A stretch of 64,000 bases of DNA from Ailurus styani (taxonomy: Eukaryota; Chordata; Mammalia; Carnivora; Ailuridae), in the NCBI GenBank assembly GCA_002007465.1, contig LNAC01000039.1:1118997-1182996 (forward strand), read 5' to 3'. The notes under the pieces are model-generated. The model ran no database searches, was not told the DNA's origin, and was given only the letters and a program-made list of their open reading frames with translations. Shown piece after piece: positions 33,232-44,085 of the stretch (position 1 is the first letter of the stretch; each line of letters begins with the position of its first letter). The translations under genes were made by a program, and so were the position numbers.

Positions 33232-34319
33232 TGCCTAAAACAGATTACATGGATCTACAGTGACCTCATGGAAGCCTCAAGCTATTAGTGATGGACTTTT
33301 GCTCTACTGTAGCTTTGTACAAGTACTCTTCTTTCCTTCTAGATGAGTAACTACACTGAGGAATTCTGAGGTCCTTTCGAACATTGTGCCCCCATATTAG
33401 AATGGAGAGCACACAGAACACATCACATAGGCCTGATAAGAGTGCCTCTGTCCTGTCGGAAGTACATTCTCTGCTTAGCTCTAGAGTCCCACAACAGGTC
33501 ATTAAGGTTACAAGAAGCTTTAATTAGCTGTTTTACAAATGAGAGCATTCTTCAATCTCCAAAAGATGTTTTCCGTCTTGACACCATCTCAAGGAAAATC
33601 TTGAACGAAAGACTTACTCGAAATCTGGTTCTTATTCCCTCATTTACTTCTGTGGGATTAAAGCAAAACAAAAGCACTTTTTTAATTTTTTTACTCTTTA
33701 TACAGAGTGTACTATAATTGGATTCCTCATTGCCATTCCAAACCAAGGCATCAGATCCACGTTGCTTCTGCCAAATTTTTTCTTCAAGCTGCAATGTCCT
33801 TGTTTGTGTTCACTCTCAGTGTTCCAGGTTACTCTGTCAGGCCAGGTTCACGCTGCCCCAGAGCCTCCCACAGAGGGTTTGGTTTGTTGTTGAGAAGGCT
33901 CAGCAGGAGGACTGACCCCAGTGCGTCCACAGTGCGACTGAAACCCAGCCCCAGTAGCACTGAGTCGTGGGGTAAGGGCAAAGCTGACAGCTGCAGATGA
34001 CAGGCCGTCAGAGGACTGTCACACCAAAGCGTAGCAAATACTTCCTACCATCCAAACGGTCCCATGAACCCAGGCTGGGAAGTATTTTCCCTGTTTAGGC
34101 CTAGCAGCTTCCCAAAGTCTGCCCTGAGCCTGACAGGCAGAGAGACTCACAGGCCTTCGGTTCCTCTTCAGTGACGTTGCATGGTAGGTAGAAGAGGGAA
34201 AGGAAAAAACCTGTCTTCTTTGAAAAACCAATCTCTCTACAGTTGCAGTAGAACAGAGAAAAAGTACATGTTCCCGATAAACCACAACTTTCAGAGGTTT
34301 GTGGAAAGGAAGGAGACGG
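33232..34319. other. No gene recognised
   Basis: Unassigned sequence. Frames of 78-97 codons overlap on both strands (33266-34000) without recognised features, as expected by chance in stop-poor DNA. Confidence 0.45.
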
Positions 34320-34457
34320 TATTGTGATAAAATTAAAATCCTATTAAAATGTTAAAAATCTATTTTGTATTAACTAATCCCTTAATGATATTGTAATAAA
34401 ATTAAAACTTTATTAAAATTTTAAAAATCTACTTTATATTAAGTAATCCCTTAATGA
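34320..34457 (+). repeat. 69-bp tandem duplication
   Basis: Units 34320-34388 and 34389-34457 are equal in length and match at 61 of 69 positions by my alignment. Both begin 'tattgt' and end 'taatcccttaatga'. There are no indels, which fits a single duplication followed by point mutation. Confidence 0.95.
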
Positions 34458-35099
34458 GATGGGTCAAACAAAAATGACTTGGTTAAATCACCATTCTAAT
34501 TTTCAAAAGCATGTTTTCAGGGAAGGTTGATGTTTGATTACTTAGTTGCTACCACTGAGAGGGCACACCTGCTGATTCTGTAGAGCCCACACTGGTGGCC
34601 ATCCCCATAGCACGGGACAGTCACGGTTTGCTCCCATCTTTGTCTCCTCCCTTCTCCATTCTATTGCTCCCCTCCTCTTACTTATGGCCAATACTAACAT
34701 AGCTCACACTCTCTGTCTCTTTTCCAAAAGCAACCCACTCTTCTCAGTGTGCTTCCTGTCATCATTTCAGGTCTCACTCCTGACCCCGAGCTTGCTGTGT
34801 AGGATCTGGACATTGGTGTCCCAACAACAGAGCCACAACCAAGAAATCTCATCAGGACCACCTGCTCTAGTGACAACACAGGCTGAGCTTGTTGGCAGAC
34901 ACACTCTATGGAGGCCCTGAACTTCAGCAGGTCCAACAACTACTCCATCTTCCCAAGGCTCCCCCAAGAGTGGGATATTCTCCATCTCTGTATGCACAAC
35001 CCTCATCCACATCCATGTGAAACATTCTAGAACCATTTGCCTTCTATTCAGTTGGCAAACACAGAAGCAGGATGCAAAACTTATTTTAATAGCATTGGC
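34458..35099. other. No gene recognised
   Basis: Unassigned. Overlapping frames of 78-112 codons (34684-35105, both strands) have no recognised domain. Confidence 0.45.
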
Positions 35100-35190
35100 C
35101 TTCATTCAGAAAACATCTATTGAGAACCTACTCTGTAAAGCACCATGCTAGTTGCTAAGAATATGGAGATGAAAAGACAGGTAGACCAAA
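35100..35190 (-). mobile_element. L2 3' end fragment, antisense
   Basis: 'cattcagaaaacatctattgagaacctactctgtaaagcaccatgctagttgctaagaatatggagatga' is the complement of the L2 3' end. Confidence 0.6.
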
Positions 35191-35279
35191 GTGGTGGTGG
35201 TGGGTGTTAACAATAGTCATTAAGGTCATCCCAGTTCCTTTGTTCTGACTCCATGATCACTAGTAAACTCTTAGTTTTA

Positions 35280-35460
35280 TAGGGGCTTTAAAACACTTGG
35301 ACATACCTAGTCTTATTTGATCTTCACAACAGTCTTGTTGGGTAGGGATTGTTCATCTTGTAGATGAAAGAAACTGAGGCTCAGAGGTGCTGAGTGATTT
35401 AACCTCAAGTCACATAGCTAGTAAGTGGCAGAATATGAAATCAGACTTACAACTTTTGAC
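35280..35460 (-). mobile_element. MIR, antisense, well preserved
   Basis: 'cttatttgatcttcacaacagtcttgttgggtagggat', 'agaaactgaggctcagagg' and 'cacatagctagtaagtggcag' read as MIR complement without large gaps. Confidence 0.88.
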
Positions 35461-35534
35461 TGTTTGTCCACTGCTCACTCCATACATCATCTAGTCTCTT
35501 TAGGGGCAAGGTGGGAAGTGATTTTCAAGAAATC

Positions 35535-35745
35535 TTTGAGTGGTAACACAACAAACCAGTCTTGAACACCTACCAAATGCAAAGCCAGACCTGGCCTCTG
35601 GGAAGAAAATGTAGCAATACAAAGATGCATGCAACATGGTCCCTACTCAAAGGAGTTTAGTGAAGGGAAGAAAAATCACTGGCTATGAACCAATTCAAGG
35701 AAGCTAATGAATCATGGGAAAGCTAAAGCGAAAGTGCCATGTGGG
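35535..35745 (-). mobile_element. L2 fragment, antisense
   Basis: 'ttgaacacctaccaaatgcaaagccagacc' then 'gcaatacaaagatgcatgcaacatggtccctactcaaaggagttta' follow the L2 complement. It is a second fragment, as it restarts at the same L2 end as 35100-35190. Confidence 0.55.
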
Positions 35746-36770
35746 GGTTAGAAGGATCCAGACTGAACTTGGGCACTGTGTTTGGGAGGGGCTATCTTTG
35801 TCCTCCATCCCAGTTACTCTCAGGCCAAGAAGCAAGAAGTAGCAATATGGTTTTCCATGCAGAGTTTTCTATAGTAGAGAAAGGGAGCTGTTCAATTGAC
35901 ACAAGGATGTTGACTTCTAAGAATTATCTCCTAAATTAGTAAGTTGGAAGAATAATTTAACAACAATCCAAAAAAGGCTCTTGGAATTTGACAACTGCAC
36001 ATGAGCCTTCGAGAACCTGCAAACTTTCAGAGAACTGACAGGGTTAAGTGTGTTAGCCTACAAAGCTAAAAAGTAGACTTTGGACTCTTATGATTATCTG
36101 TGACATTTTACCTAAAATGGTCACCTGGTCTCTGTTTTTGACATCTATCTAGTTTTAAAGCTTCATAATGGTATGGCAGGACAAATTGAAGTTCTTACTA
36201 TTTCTTCTAGAGGAAGAGGAAAAATTCAACAAGAGCTGGCATTGGCTAGATCATAGATGGCTAAGAAAGTGCTATCTGCTGCCAATAGCAGTAACTCTGG
36301 TAATAAAAGAGGCTCTGGACCACATTACGTACTTCTCAACACAGTAAAACCAGAATAGCTATTGTGCAAGGGAGAGCACTGAAATAGGTTTCCCTTGCTT
36401 GGGATGAAATTGTGCTGCCTCTGCAGAAAAGGTCAGTGCTCTGTGCAGGAGTATGATTCCTATGAAAACTCAGTCATGCTATTCACTGCCTGAGAGACTA
36501 AATGGGATTTAGTGCACCCCACCAACCCCACTCACTTGTCTAGTCCATCCTCACCTCTCCAGGCTGCACCCTAAATGGGGAGCTACCATTAGCACTGGCA
36601 CACGCTGAAGTCTATGGGGGAAAAAGGCCCCTGGAGATGGAGGTTCCATTTCTTGAGGATGGGGCTAGAACCTAGAACCTGGGAGACTTGAGGGAAGAAC
36701 AGAAGAAAGAGAAAGAAGACTAAAGAGAAGGAGTGGAAAAGAGGACGACATATGTGACAACCTCCTTTTA
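35746..36770. other. No gene recognised
   Basis: Unassigned sequence with only short frames. Confidence 0.5.
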
Positions 36771-36783
36771 AGACTTCTAACCC

Positions 36784-36959
36784 AGGATGCCAGGGTGGCT
36801 CAGTGGGTTAAGCATCCAACTCTTGACATTGACTCAGGCCATGATCTCCGGGTGGTGAGATCAAGCCCCAGGATGGGCTCTGAGCTGGGCATGGAGCCTG
36901 CTTATGATTCTCTATCTCCCTTTGGCCCTGTCCACTGTGCTCTCTGTCTAAAAAAATAA
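36784..36959 (+). mobile_element. CAN-SINE, older subfamily
   Basis: 'gatgccagggtggctcagtgggttaagcatccaactcttgaca', 'gtgagatcaagccccaggatggg' and 'ctctgtctaaaaaaataaa'. Target duplications 'agacttctaaccc' (36771-36783) and 'agacttcttaccc' (36960-36972) differ by one base. Confidence 0.92.
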
Positions 36960-37229
36960 AGACTTCTTACCCTTGTGCATTGGGAGGAAATGTATCCTCA
37001 ACCTGTTATGCTACCCTGTTCTATGAGATATACTAGATCTTTGAGTAAAGAACCATGTTTACCTGTTTCTCCCTCCAGAGATCTAAAAGAAAGCCAAGTC
37101 CCTTTGTGTATTTTCAGGGGTACCATCACTGGTTATCAGCAGTTTTTTTTAAGCTACTCAAAACTCGTCTAATATATTTAGTTTTGGCTTCAGTTAACCA
37201 GAGTTATTTTCTGTTGCCTACAGCCAAAG

Positions 37230-38400
37230 GAGTTAAGCTACTCCCTCCCTAGTCTTTCCAATGCTGTACTTTTTGAAACTTCCTATGTCAGCATCTACAT
37301 TCTTCCCCCGCCTCCTGTTATGGTAAAAGAAGTGCCCCTTCTCCCATGGAAAAGCAATCCCTTCAGCAGGTGCTAGATCTCACCTTTTTCCACACTTTCA
37401 GGAACTCTATTCCTGCATCATCAGTCTCTCCCTGCCTACTGGGTCATTCTTGTAAATCTATAAATAGACTCAGCTAGCAACCATCCTAAAAGATCCCACT
37501 TGACCCTACTTCCCCTACAATCACCACCCCTCTCTACCTCATGTTTTGTTTTGTTTTGTTTTTCCACTTTGTGGATTGTCTTTTTATTTTCTTTATTTTT
37601 AAATTTTTTTGTTATTATTTGCCCCAGGGGTACCGGTCTGTGAATCATCAGGCTTATACCTTTCACAGCACTCACCATAGCACAAACCCTCCCCAATGTC
37701 CATAACCCATCCACCCTATCCCTACCCTCCCACCCCCCACTAACCCTCAGTTTGTTTCATGAGATTAAGAGTCTCTTATGGTTTGTCTCCTTCCCGATCC
37801 CATCTTATTTCATTTTTTCCCTCCCTTCTCTACTTCATGTTATAGCTACTTTTCTATAGATGGTTGTGCTGACATGTTTCCATTGCTCACTTCCCAATTC
37901 TCTCTTCAACAAAGTCTTGTCTGGATTCCCTAAGCTGCTGACACTGAGATTGCTTTTGTTAGGTCCCTGGTGACCTCCATGCTCCAAATCCACTGGATAT
38001 TTTCCTGCTCTTATTTTACTAAGCTTTTTGGTAGTATTGGCCTAGTTGGCCACCCTGTCCTTCTTAAAGCCTCCTCTTGACTCATCAGCAGGCTTCTCAT
38101 GCTGAGAGTAGGGTAAAAGAGTAGTAGCTATGGGAGTCAGGGGAACTGAGCAACTAGGAAGCCCAGGGGAGGGAGGATGGGAACTCATTTCATTTTTACA
38201 AGGCCATACGCATGGTCTTCTTAAATAACTTAGATCATTTCATTCCCCTAATTTAAATCTTTCACTGATATCCATTCACACTTAGAGTAAAAATCACAAT
38301 CTTTAAAATGCCCACAAGGGAAACCCCACATCATTTGTCTGTCCTATCTACAGCCCCAACACCAAAAGTATTCTTATGACTTGCCCAAGGTCCTGCATTT
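37230..38400 (+). mobile_element. L2 fragment, sense, split by an L1
   Basis: 'ctactccctccctagtctttcc', 'tctctcttcaacaaagtcttgtctgg', 'ggtccctggtgacctccatgctccaaatccactgg', 'ttcactgatatccattcacacttagagtaaaaatcac' match L2 in sense order. An L1 3' end occupies 37546-37826. Part of the interval around 38090-38165 is not clearly L2. Confidence 0.65.
37546..37826 (-). mobile_element. L1 3'-end fragment, antisense (nested in L2)
   Basis: A T-rich complex tail (37546-37612) is followed by the carnivore L1 3' UTR complement: 'ggtctgtgaatcatcaggc', 'cagcactcaccatagcacaaaccctccccaatgtccataa' and 'gattaagagtctcttatgg'. Target duplications 'tctctacctcatgtt' (37531-37545) and 'tctctacttcatgtt' (37827-37841) differ by one base. 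The minus frame 37436-37714 is derived from it. Confidence 0.85.
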
Positions 38401-40375
38401 TCATTTCAAAACACTAAGAGCTGCTTAAAAGTTGTTTTTTTCTGCTTTGTTTTTTTGATCTATATAAAATTATTATTGGTACTTAAAATAGCAAGTAAGG
38501 AATGGAACTCTTAGCAGCTATTGAATAAAACTATCATTTATATACAAAAGTCTATCACTGCCAGTGGGATCTGGGAAAACTGCAGGCCCATGCCCATTCT
38601 GGGAGCTCTCTGCTCCTTGTAGCAAATAAAATCACAACCATCCTCTTATTATTCAATAGGCAATTGTACCGGACATTCCACTAAAACCAAAGATAATGCA
38701 GAGACATTGTCTGGTTACGTATTAGATAGAAGAGACTTCACAGAGTCCAGTGTTTTTTCCATGTAAGTCAAGATGAAGTTCAAGCCAACATGCAAACCTA
38801 TTAGACACGTAAGAAATTTCATGGAGCACTTGACTTAGAGTTAGCATTAACACCACACTTGTCTTTCCCTTGTTCCCCATGCCGTGAGTTTTTGAGATTT
38901 GGCTTCAATCCTGAAAGCAGATACCTCCATTTCATTTTACACTTTTGCCTTATACTACCACTCCCAGGAAACTATGTCAACATCCATGATGCAGTTCATA
39001 CAGAGGAACCATCCCACCACCATAGTCTGTGTTGTTTTCATGTAGAGCACCCATTATGCTGTTTTTCAAAATTTATAAATGCAATGACAAATGTGGCCCA
39101 GTTTGTCTGTGGGTTGGTAGAGGCACCTGCACACTAGTAGACCAAGAAAAGAATGGTTTTCTATGAGGTCACTAGGTGGATCAAGGGTGGCAATTTTCAA
39201 AAACTAATAGAATTAAACTCTCTCACATTCAAATCTCCTGCTTTTGCCTGTGGTTTCCAGTGGTCTGCGTTGGGAAGATCAATATGCTTGACCTCTTTTT
39301 TGGACAGGCATCATTTGACAAAGCTATCCAGAGGAGTAAATCTAGCTAAATATTTATCTGGATGTTATCAACTTGTTGTGGTTAGGAAAATAAAAGTGCT
39401 TTCAAGAACAAAGTAGAAAATCACACTGCCCTTTAAAATAAAAGAAGTTTTTAAAGTCCAGTGGCTTCTTTTTTAGCCTCCTTCCTTCCTAACTTACTTT
39501 ACTTGGTTATTTTATCATCTTCCAACATATTTTCCCCAACATCTGTATGTAACTGAATTGAAAGATTCCTTCCTGGTTCCTTTTTCTGAAGGAGGTGCAT
39601 GTAGATGTGACTGGTCTAGTATGTCTGAAACAAGGCATAGAGCCTGCTATACCACTGGCATTGTTACAGTATGAAAATTAACCTTCAAGTAACTTGAGCT
39701 TGGGATTCAGCAATTAGCTGAGTCAGTGGAGGTCACAAAGAAATTCAGCAGTATCAACTATGATTAGTCAACTGAACAATGAATCAATAGGAGTTTCTAA
39801 AAACTCCTACAAGTTTAGAAATTAGCACTGTGAGATTTAAAGAAGAATATCATCCGGTCCCTTCTTCAAACAAATCATATCCTACAAGGGGAAATATGAT
39901 CAATACCAAACTTTCATTGTTTCCTTCAACAAGCCAGTTATTATTCTCCTGTTGGTAGAATTCACCACCCTCCAGTCTTAAGATAGCAGAGCTTTGAAAT
40001 CAGCACATGTCACTACAGAAATAAAAGTATTTGGCTCCCTGGGGCTTCCTGTTCAAGTCTTAGCACACAAGCAGCATTTCCAATTCTCCGATTTCTCCCT
40101 ATGCTTTCATACTTTCTATTACTTGCTTCTCAACTTGAAAGGGGAGGGAGATGGGAGCATGAGGGTTCCCTATGAGTACTAGAATGATAAACTTACTCAT
40201 CGCTGTACCTTCCACCAACTAGCATTTAACAGGGCACCCAGCTCATAACTGGAACTCAAAGGGAAATTGTTTTAAGATTTGAAACCAAGAAAAACAAGGA
40301 ACACTGCAGATGCCTCAAAAGCTGGAGGCAGGGGAATGATGAGCAAATGCAGAGAGTTTAAAGAAAATTTACCAA
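38401..40375. other. No gene recognised
   Basis: About 2 kb unassigned. A perfect 9-bp-stem hairpin lies at 39788-39809. Frames of 87-92 codons (38859-39416) are overlapping or end-to-end and have no domain. Confidence 0.45.
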
Positions 40376-41150
40376 TTGAGCCTATCAAATCAGATTGGAG
40401 GGTAGGAGACTAGAGCCAGGCAGGTTGGCATGGATGGGGCTATCATGAGCTAGCCCTGAGACAATGAAGCCCCAAATTAGGACAGGAAAAGTACTCAAGA
40501 ATGTAAGAAAATTCAGGGTGGGGGTGGGAAGCAATAGAACTTGATGACTAGCCAACATGGGAATGGGGCAAGCAAGAATAAAGACAGGAGAAATGTTAGA
40601 GATGACTTCAAAGTTTGAGCTGCAACAACTGTGAGACAAGTGTGCCATGGCAAAAATAAGGAACTTGGAAGGGGAACTGGTTTTGTGGGGGAGAGATGAT
40701 GAGCTCAGTTAGAGACTGTTGAATGTGAGACGATGGGAAGACTTTCAAGTGAAAATGACCAGTGAGCAGTCCGAGATATGGGAATAAACCTTGAGCAAGG
40801 GGCAGGATGAGAGCTGTAAATCTGTGAGTCATCAGCCCCATGTGCTCACGGCCATGAGAATGGAGACAATGTCCACATACTGTGATACCAGCAAGAAGAG
40901 TAGAAGACTAAGGACAGAGCCTCGGATAACAGGGCATGAGGAGAAACAAGAGGCATACTGAAAACTTCAGGAGAACTAGAAAGTTAGCAGGGAAATGAGG
41001 AGAGTAGAGCACAAGAAATATGAAAGGATAAGAAATTTTCAAGAAGCAGGCGGGGAAAATAATAAGAGCTGTGTAAGGGATAATGAATGTTACATTCAAA
41101 AGGAAGGACATTGAATGTTACATTAGCAGTTGGTGACTTCTAGGAGCCAA
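40376..41150 (-). mobile_element. L2 fragment, antisense, long and diverged
   Basis: 'gaccagtgagcagtccgagatatggg', 'tctgtgagtcatcagccccatgtg' and 'agactaaggacagagcctcgg' correspond to the L2 ORF2 complement. Frames at 40385-41111 (minus) are repeat shadows. Its first 91 bases are copied at 42421-42501. Confidence 0.6.
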
Positions 41151-41246
41151 TTTGGGCAAACAGGTGGGGGTGAGGATTAGATTTCAGGGGATAAAGAGGG
41201 ATTAGGGAGAGAGAAAACAGAGATTATGAACTATATTTTTTTTAAT

Positions 41247-41429
41247 TTTTTTTAAAGATTTTATTTATTTATTTGACAGAGAGAGAGAGATCACAAGGAG
41301 GCAGAGAGAGAGGAGGAAGCAGGCTCTCTGCAGAGCAGAGAGCCCGATGCGGGCCTCGATCCCAGGACCCTGGGATCATGACCTGAGCCGAAGGCAGAGG
41401 CTTTAACCCACTGAGCCACCCAGGCGCCC
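41247..41429 (-). mobile_element. Young CAN-SINE, antisense
   Basis: 'tttaaagattttatttatttatttgacagagagag', 'gagcccgatgcgggcctcgatcccaggaccctggg' and head complement 'acccactgagccacccaggcgcc'. A perfect 20-bp target duplication starting 'tgaactatatt' lies at 41227-41246 and 41430-41449. The minus frame 41291-41533 includes SINE-coded residues. Confidence 0.97.
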
Positions 41430-41449
41430 TGAACTATATTTTTTTTAAT

Positions 41450-42390
41450 GTCAGTGAAAAACAGAGTTATAGCTGAAGAAGACAAAAATATACTTATTAC
41501 TTCTGAGAAACATTCTAGAATATATTTTATCATATTTGTTAAATGAGGTATTTAATTCCTATATCTCTCACCAACATGGAAACTAGAAGTTCAGATGGAC
41601 TTTTGCTATCTTTGAAATGGAGCTTAATTCTCCCCCCACTGCATGCTTCCCCCCCACACACACACACACTCCCTTAAAAAGTTCACAGACACCTTCTCAT
41701 GCTACAAGGGCCACACCTCTCAGAATTGGGGTTCCTAGATAAAGCCAGCCTGAAACTTGCCACAAATGGGCAATTTGAACCTCTAATGATATCAAGGCTG
41801 GGTAGCAACCATTGCCCAAGCCTGCATACCCTTCACAAGAATACTCTTATTTGAGCATTTTATCTCAGCCTTTGTTCTGGTGTTCCCAATGTACCTTTTG
41901 TGTAAAAGGGATTTCATGTTCAGTCTTCATGTTTATCCTTTTAACTAGCCAAGCTGTATTAGGGATTTAAAAAAAAACACTAATCCCATCATTGTTGTGT
42001 GGTCAATCCTATAGCAGTGGTTTCAATATAGTCCCTGAGAAGACTGTGGAACCAAAAGAGTCAGCTGCTAAGCCTGTGCCAAGGACCAGCAGGAATATAC
42101 TGGCCAACATCTTCACTTTTCATCCAAACACCCATTTGTCTAAAGCCAGCCTCTCCCCTATTCCCTTCCCCTATCTTGTCCCAAATAGAAACACCCTATG
42201 CTTTTCCAAGGTTAGGAAAGATGTGACATGGGACTTTAGAACACATATTTATTGCATATGTGTAAGTATTTAATTGTGTAAGTATCTAATAGAATTTCAA
42301 CTGTGACACCCGTGATGTTGCTTGATCCTAGGCCAAACTTAGATTTGAATGCAAATCTAATTTTAGGAAACCTGAAAAATTTTAGGAAAC
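41450..42390. other. No gene; short (CA)n
   Basis: Unassigned apart from a CA run at 41655-41669. The 93-codon frame 41992-42273 has no recognised domain. Confidence 0.5.
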
Positions 42391-42420
42391 CTTACTGTTT
42401 TCAGGTTTAGGGAAAAAAAT

Positions 42421-42501
42421 TTGAGCCTATCAAATCAGATTGGAGGGTAGGAGATTGGAGCCAGGCAGATTGGCATGGACAGGGCTAGTCCTGAGACAAT
42501 G
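42421..42501 (+). repeat. Dispersed duplicate of 40376-40466
   Basis: 'ttgagcctatcaaatcagattggagggtaggaga' is shared base for base with 40376-40409 and the match continues to 'ctgagacaatg'. This copy lacks 10 bp present in the other and has a few substitutions. It lies 2.0 kb away in the same orientation. Inverted arms flank it ('tcaggtttaggga' ending about 42413 and 'cctaaacctga' at about 42510-42520). Confidence 0.93.
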
Positions 42502-42639
42502 GGCTTTTTCCTAAACCTGAGAATACTAAAAACAGATGCCTTCAGATAAAGAAATAGAATGTTCTCATGATTTTGAGTTAGGGATTTAAAAACCATTAAA
42601 TTCTGACACACACACAGAAGAGTGCACAAGGTGGGTGCT

Positions 42640-43270
42640 TAGTGAATTTTCATAAAACAAACATGCTCACGTAGCCAACATCTAGGTGAGGAAATAAAAT
42701 ATAATCAGCCCCTTAAAAGCCCCTTTCATGGCTCTTCCCCATCACTACCTGGCTGCAAGGAAACTTGATTTCTGAAATCATATGTTGGTTTTACATGGTT
42801 TTAGGTTTTGTAGAAATAGAGTTATGATGTATATATTCTTTTGTGTCTGGTTTATTTTGCCCAAGGTTCTGTTTGTGAGATTCACCTATGTTTTTGTAGT
42901 TGGTTATAGGGGATTCACTGCATAGATATATTGCAATGTGTTTATCTATTCCTCTATTGATGGATATTGGAGTTGTTTTCATTTGAGGGCTATTGCAAAT
43001 GGTGTTGCTGGGAACATTCTTGTACGTCTTTTGATGTCCATGTGCTTTCACTGCTCTTGGGTATAAATGTGGGAGTGGATTTGCCTGGCCATACAGCATG
43101 GATACAGTCAGCTTCAAAAGAGAGTGCCAAACAACTTCCCAAGGTGTTGTCCCAATTTAGCCTCCTGCCATAGGGTACTTGAACTCCAATTGCTCCATCC
43201 CATCACCAACATTCAGTATTGTCAGGTGTTCTCAAGTTTTTTCTTTGTTTTTGCCGTGCTGATGAATTTG
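42640..43270 (-). mobile_element. L1M-type 3' UTR fossil, antisense
   Basis: 'ctattgatggatattggagttgttttcatttgagggctattgcaaat', 'ctcttgggtataaatgtgggagtgg', 'gagtgccaaacaacttcccaaggtg', 'caattgctccatcccatcaccaacattcagtattgtc' match the complement of older mammalian L1 3' ends. Frames at 42791-43351 are shadows. Confidence 0.82.
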
Positions 43271-43447
43271 GCCTTTTTTAAATTCTCTGCAGAGACCACA
43301 GTGTCAGGAACAACAGCACAGTCATTCTTCACCCTCAATGAACACTACTAATATGGAGCATCCCCTAATTTCAGAATGTACAAGCCGGCAAATGACCCTT
43401 CCTAATATCTGAGACTTCCTTTGTGTTTACATTGAATGGGGATTTTA

Positions 43448-43637
43448 TTTTATTCTATTTTTATTTTTTTAAGATTTTATTTATTTATTTGAGAGAGAGC
43501 ATGAGAGGGGAAGGGTCAGAGGGAGAAGCAGGCTCCCCACTGAACAGGGAGCCTAATGCTGGACTCGATCCTGGGACTCCAGGATCATGACCTGAGTCGA
43601 AGGCAGTCGCTTAACCAACTGAGCCACCCAGGTGCCC
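43448..43637 (-). mobile_element. CAN-SINE, antisense
   Basis: 'ttaagattttatttatttatttgagagagagcatgag', 'ggactcgatcctgggac' and head complement 'aaccaactgagccacccagg'. Duplications 'tgaatggggatttta' (43433-43447) and 'tgaatggagatttta' (43638-43652) differ by one base. Confidence 0.95.
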
Positions 43638-43652
43638 TGAATGGAGATTTTA

Positions 43653-43962
43653 CCAGGTCTTTAGTTTAAAAGTCATAGTTTATAAAGATAAACTGGAGTG
43701 CTAGAGTCCCTCAACTCTACATTCAGATGTCTTAAAAATAAATAAACAAAAGTTAGGAAGGCAAGATGGAAGGAAGGTAGGTGGACAGACACTATTGATC
43801 CTTGTTAGCCAGCATGATCTTGTGAACATGACTTCAGCAACAACAACAACAAAGAAACAGTTTCTCTAGGAAAATCTTTGATTTACTTAAATTCCCTCAC
43901 AAGTATATGTTATTCTTTCGGACGACCATGCTAAAAAAAATTTTAATTAAATGTGTGTATAT
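43653..43962. other. No gene recognised
   Basis: Unassigned, with 'caacaacaacaac' at about 43838-43851. Confidence 0.5.
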
Positions 43963-44085
43963 CTATATCTATATTTATATACACACACACATATACACAT
44001 ACATTTGTGTATTATAAGTATGTAATAATGTATGTGTATAATACATACATATTTATATATATGTAAAATGAAATATAAATATAGG
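43963..44085. repeat. TA/CA low-complexity tract
   Basis: Alternating 'tatatctatat', 'acacacacac' and 'atacatacat' units. The minus frame 43947-44132 is low complexity. Confidence 0.88.
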
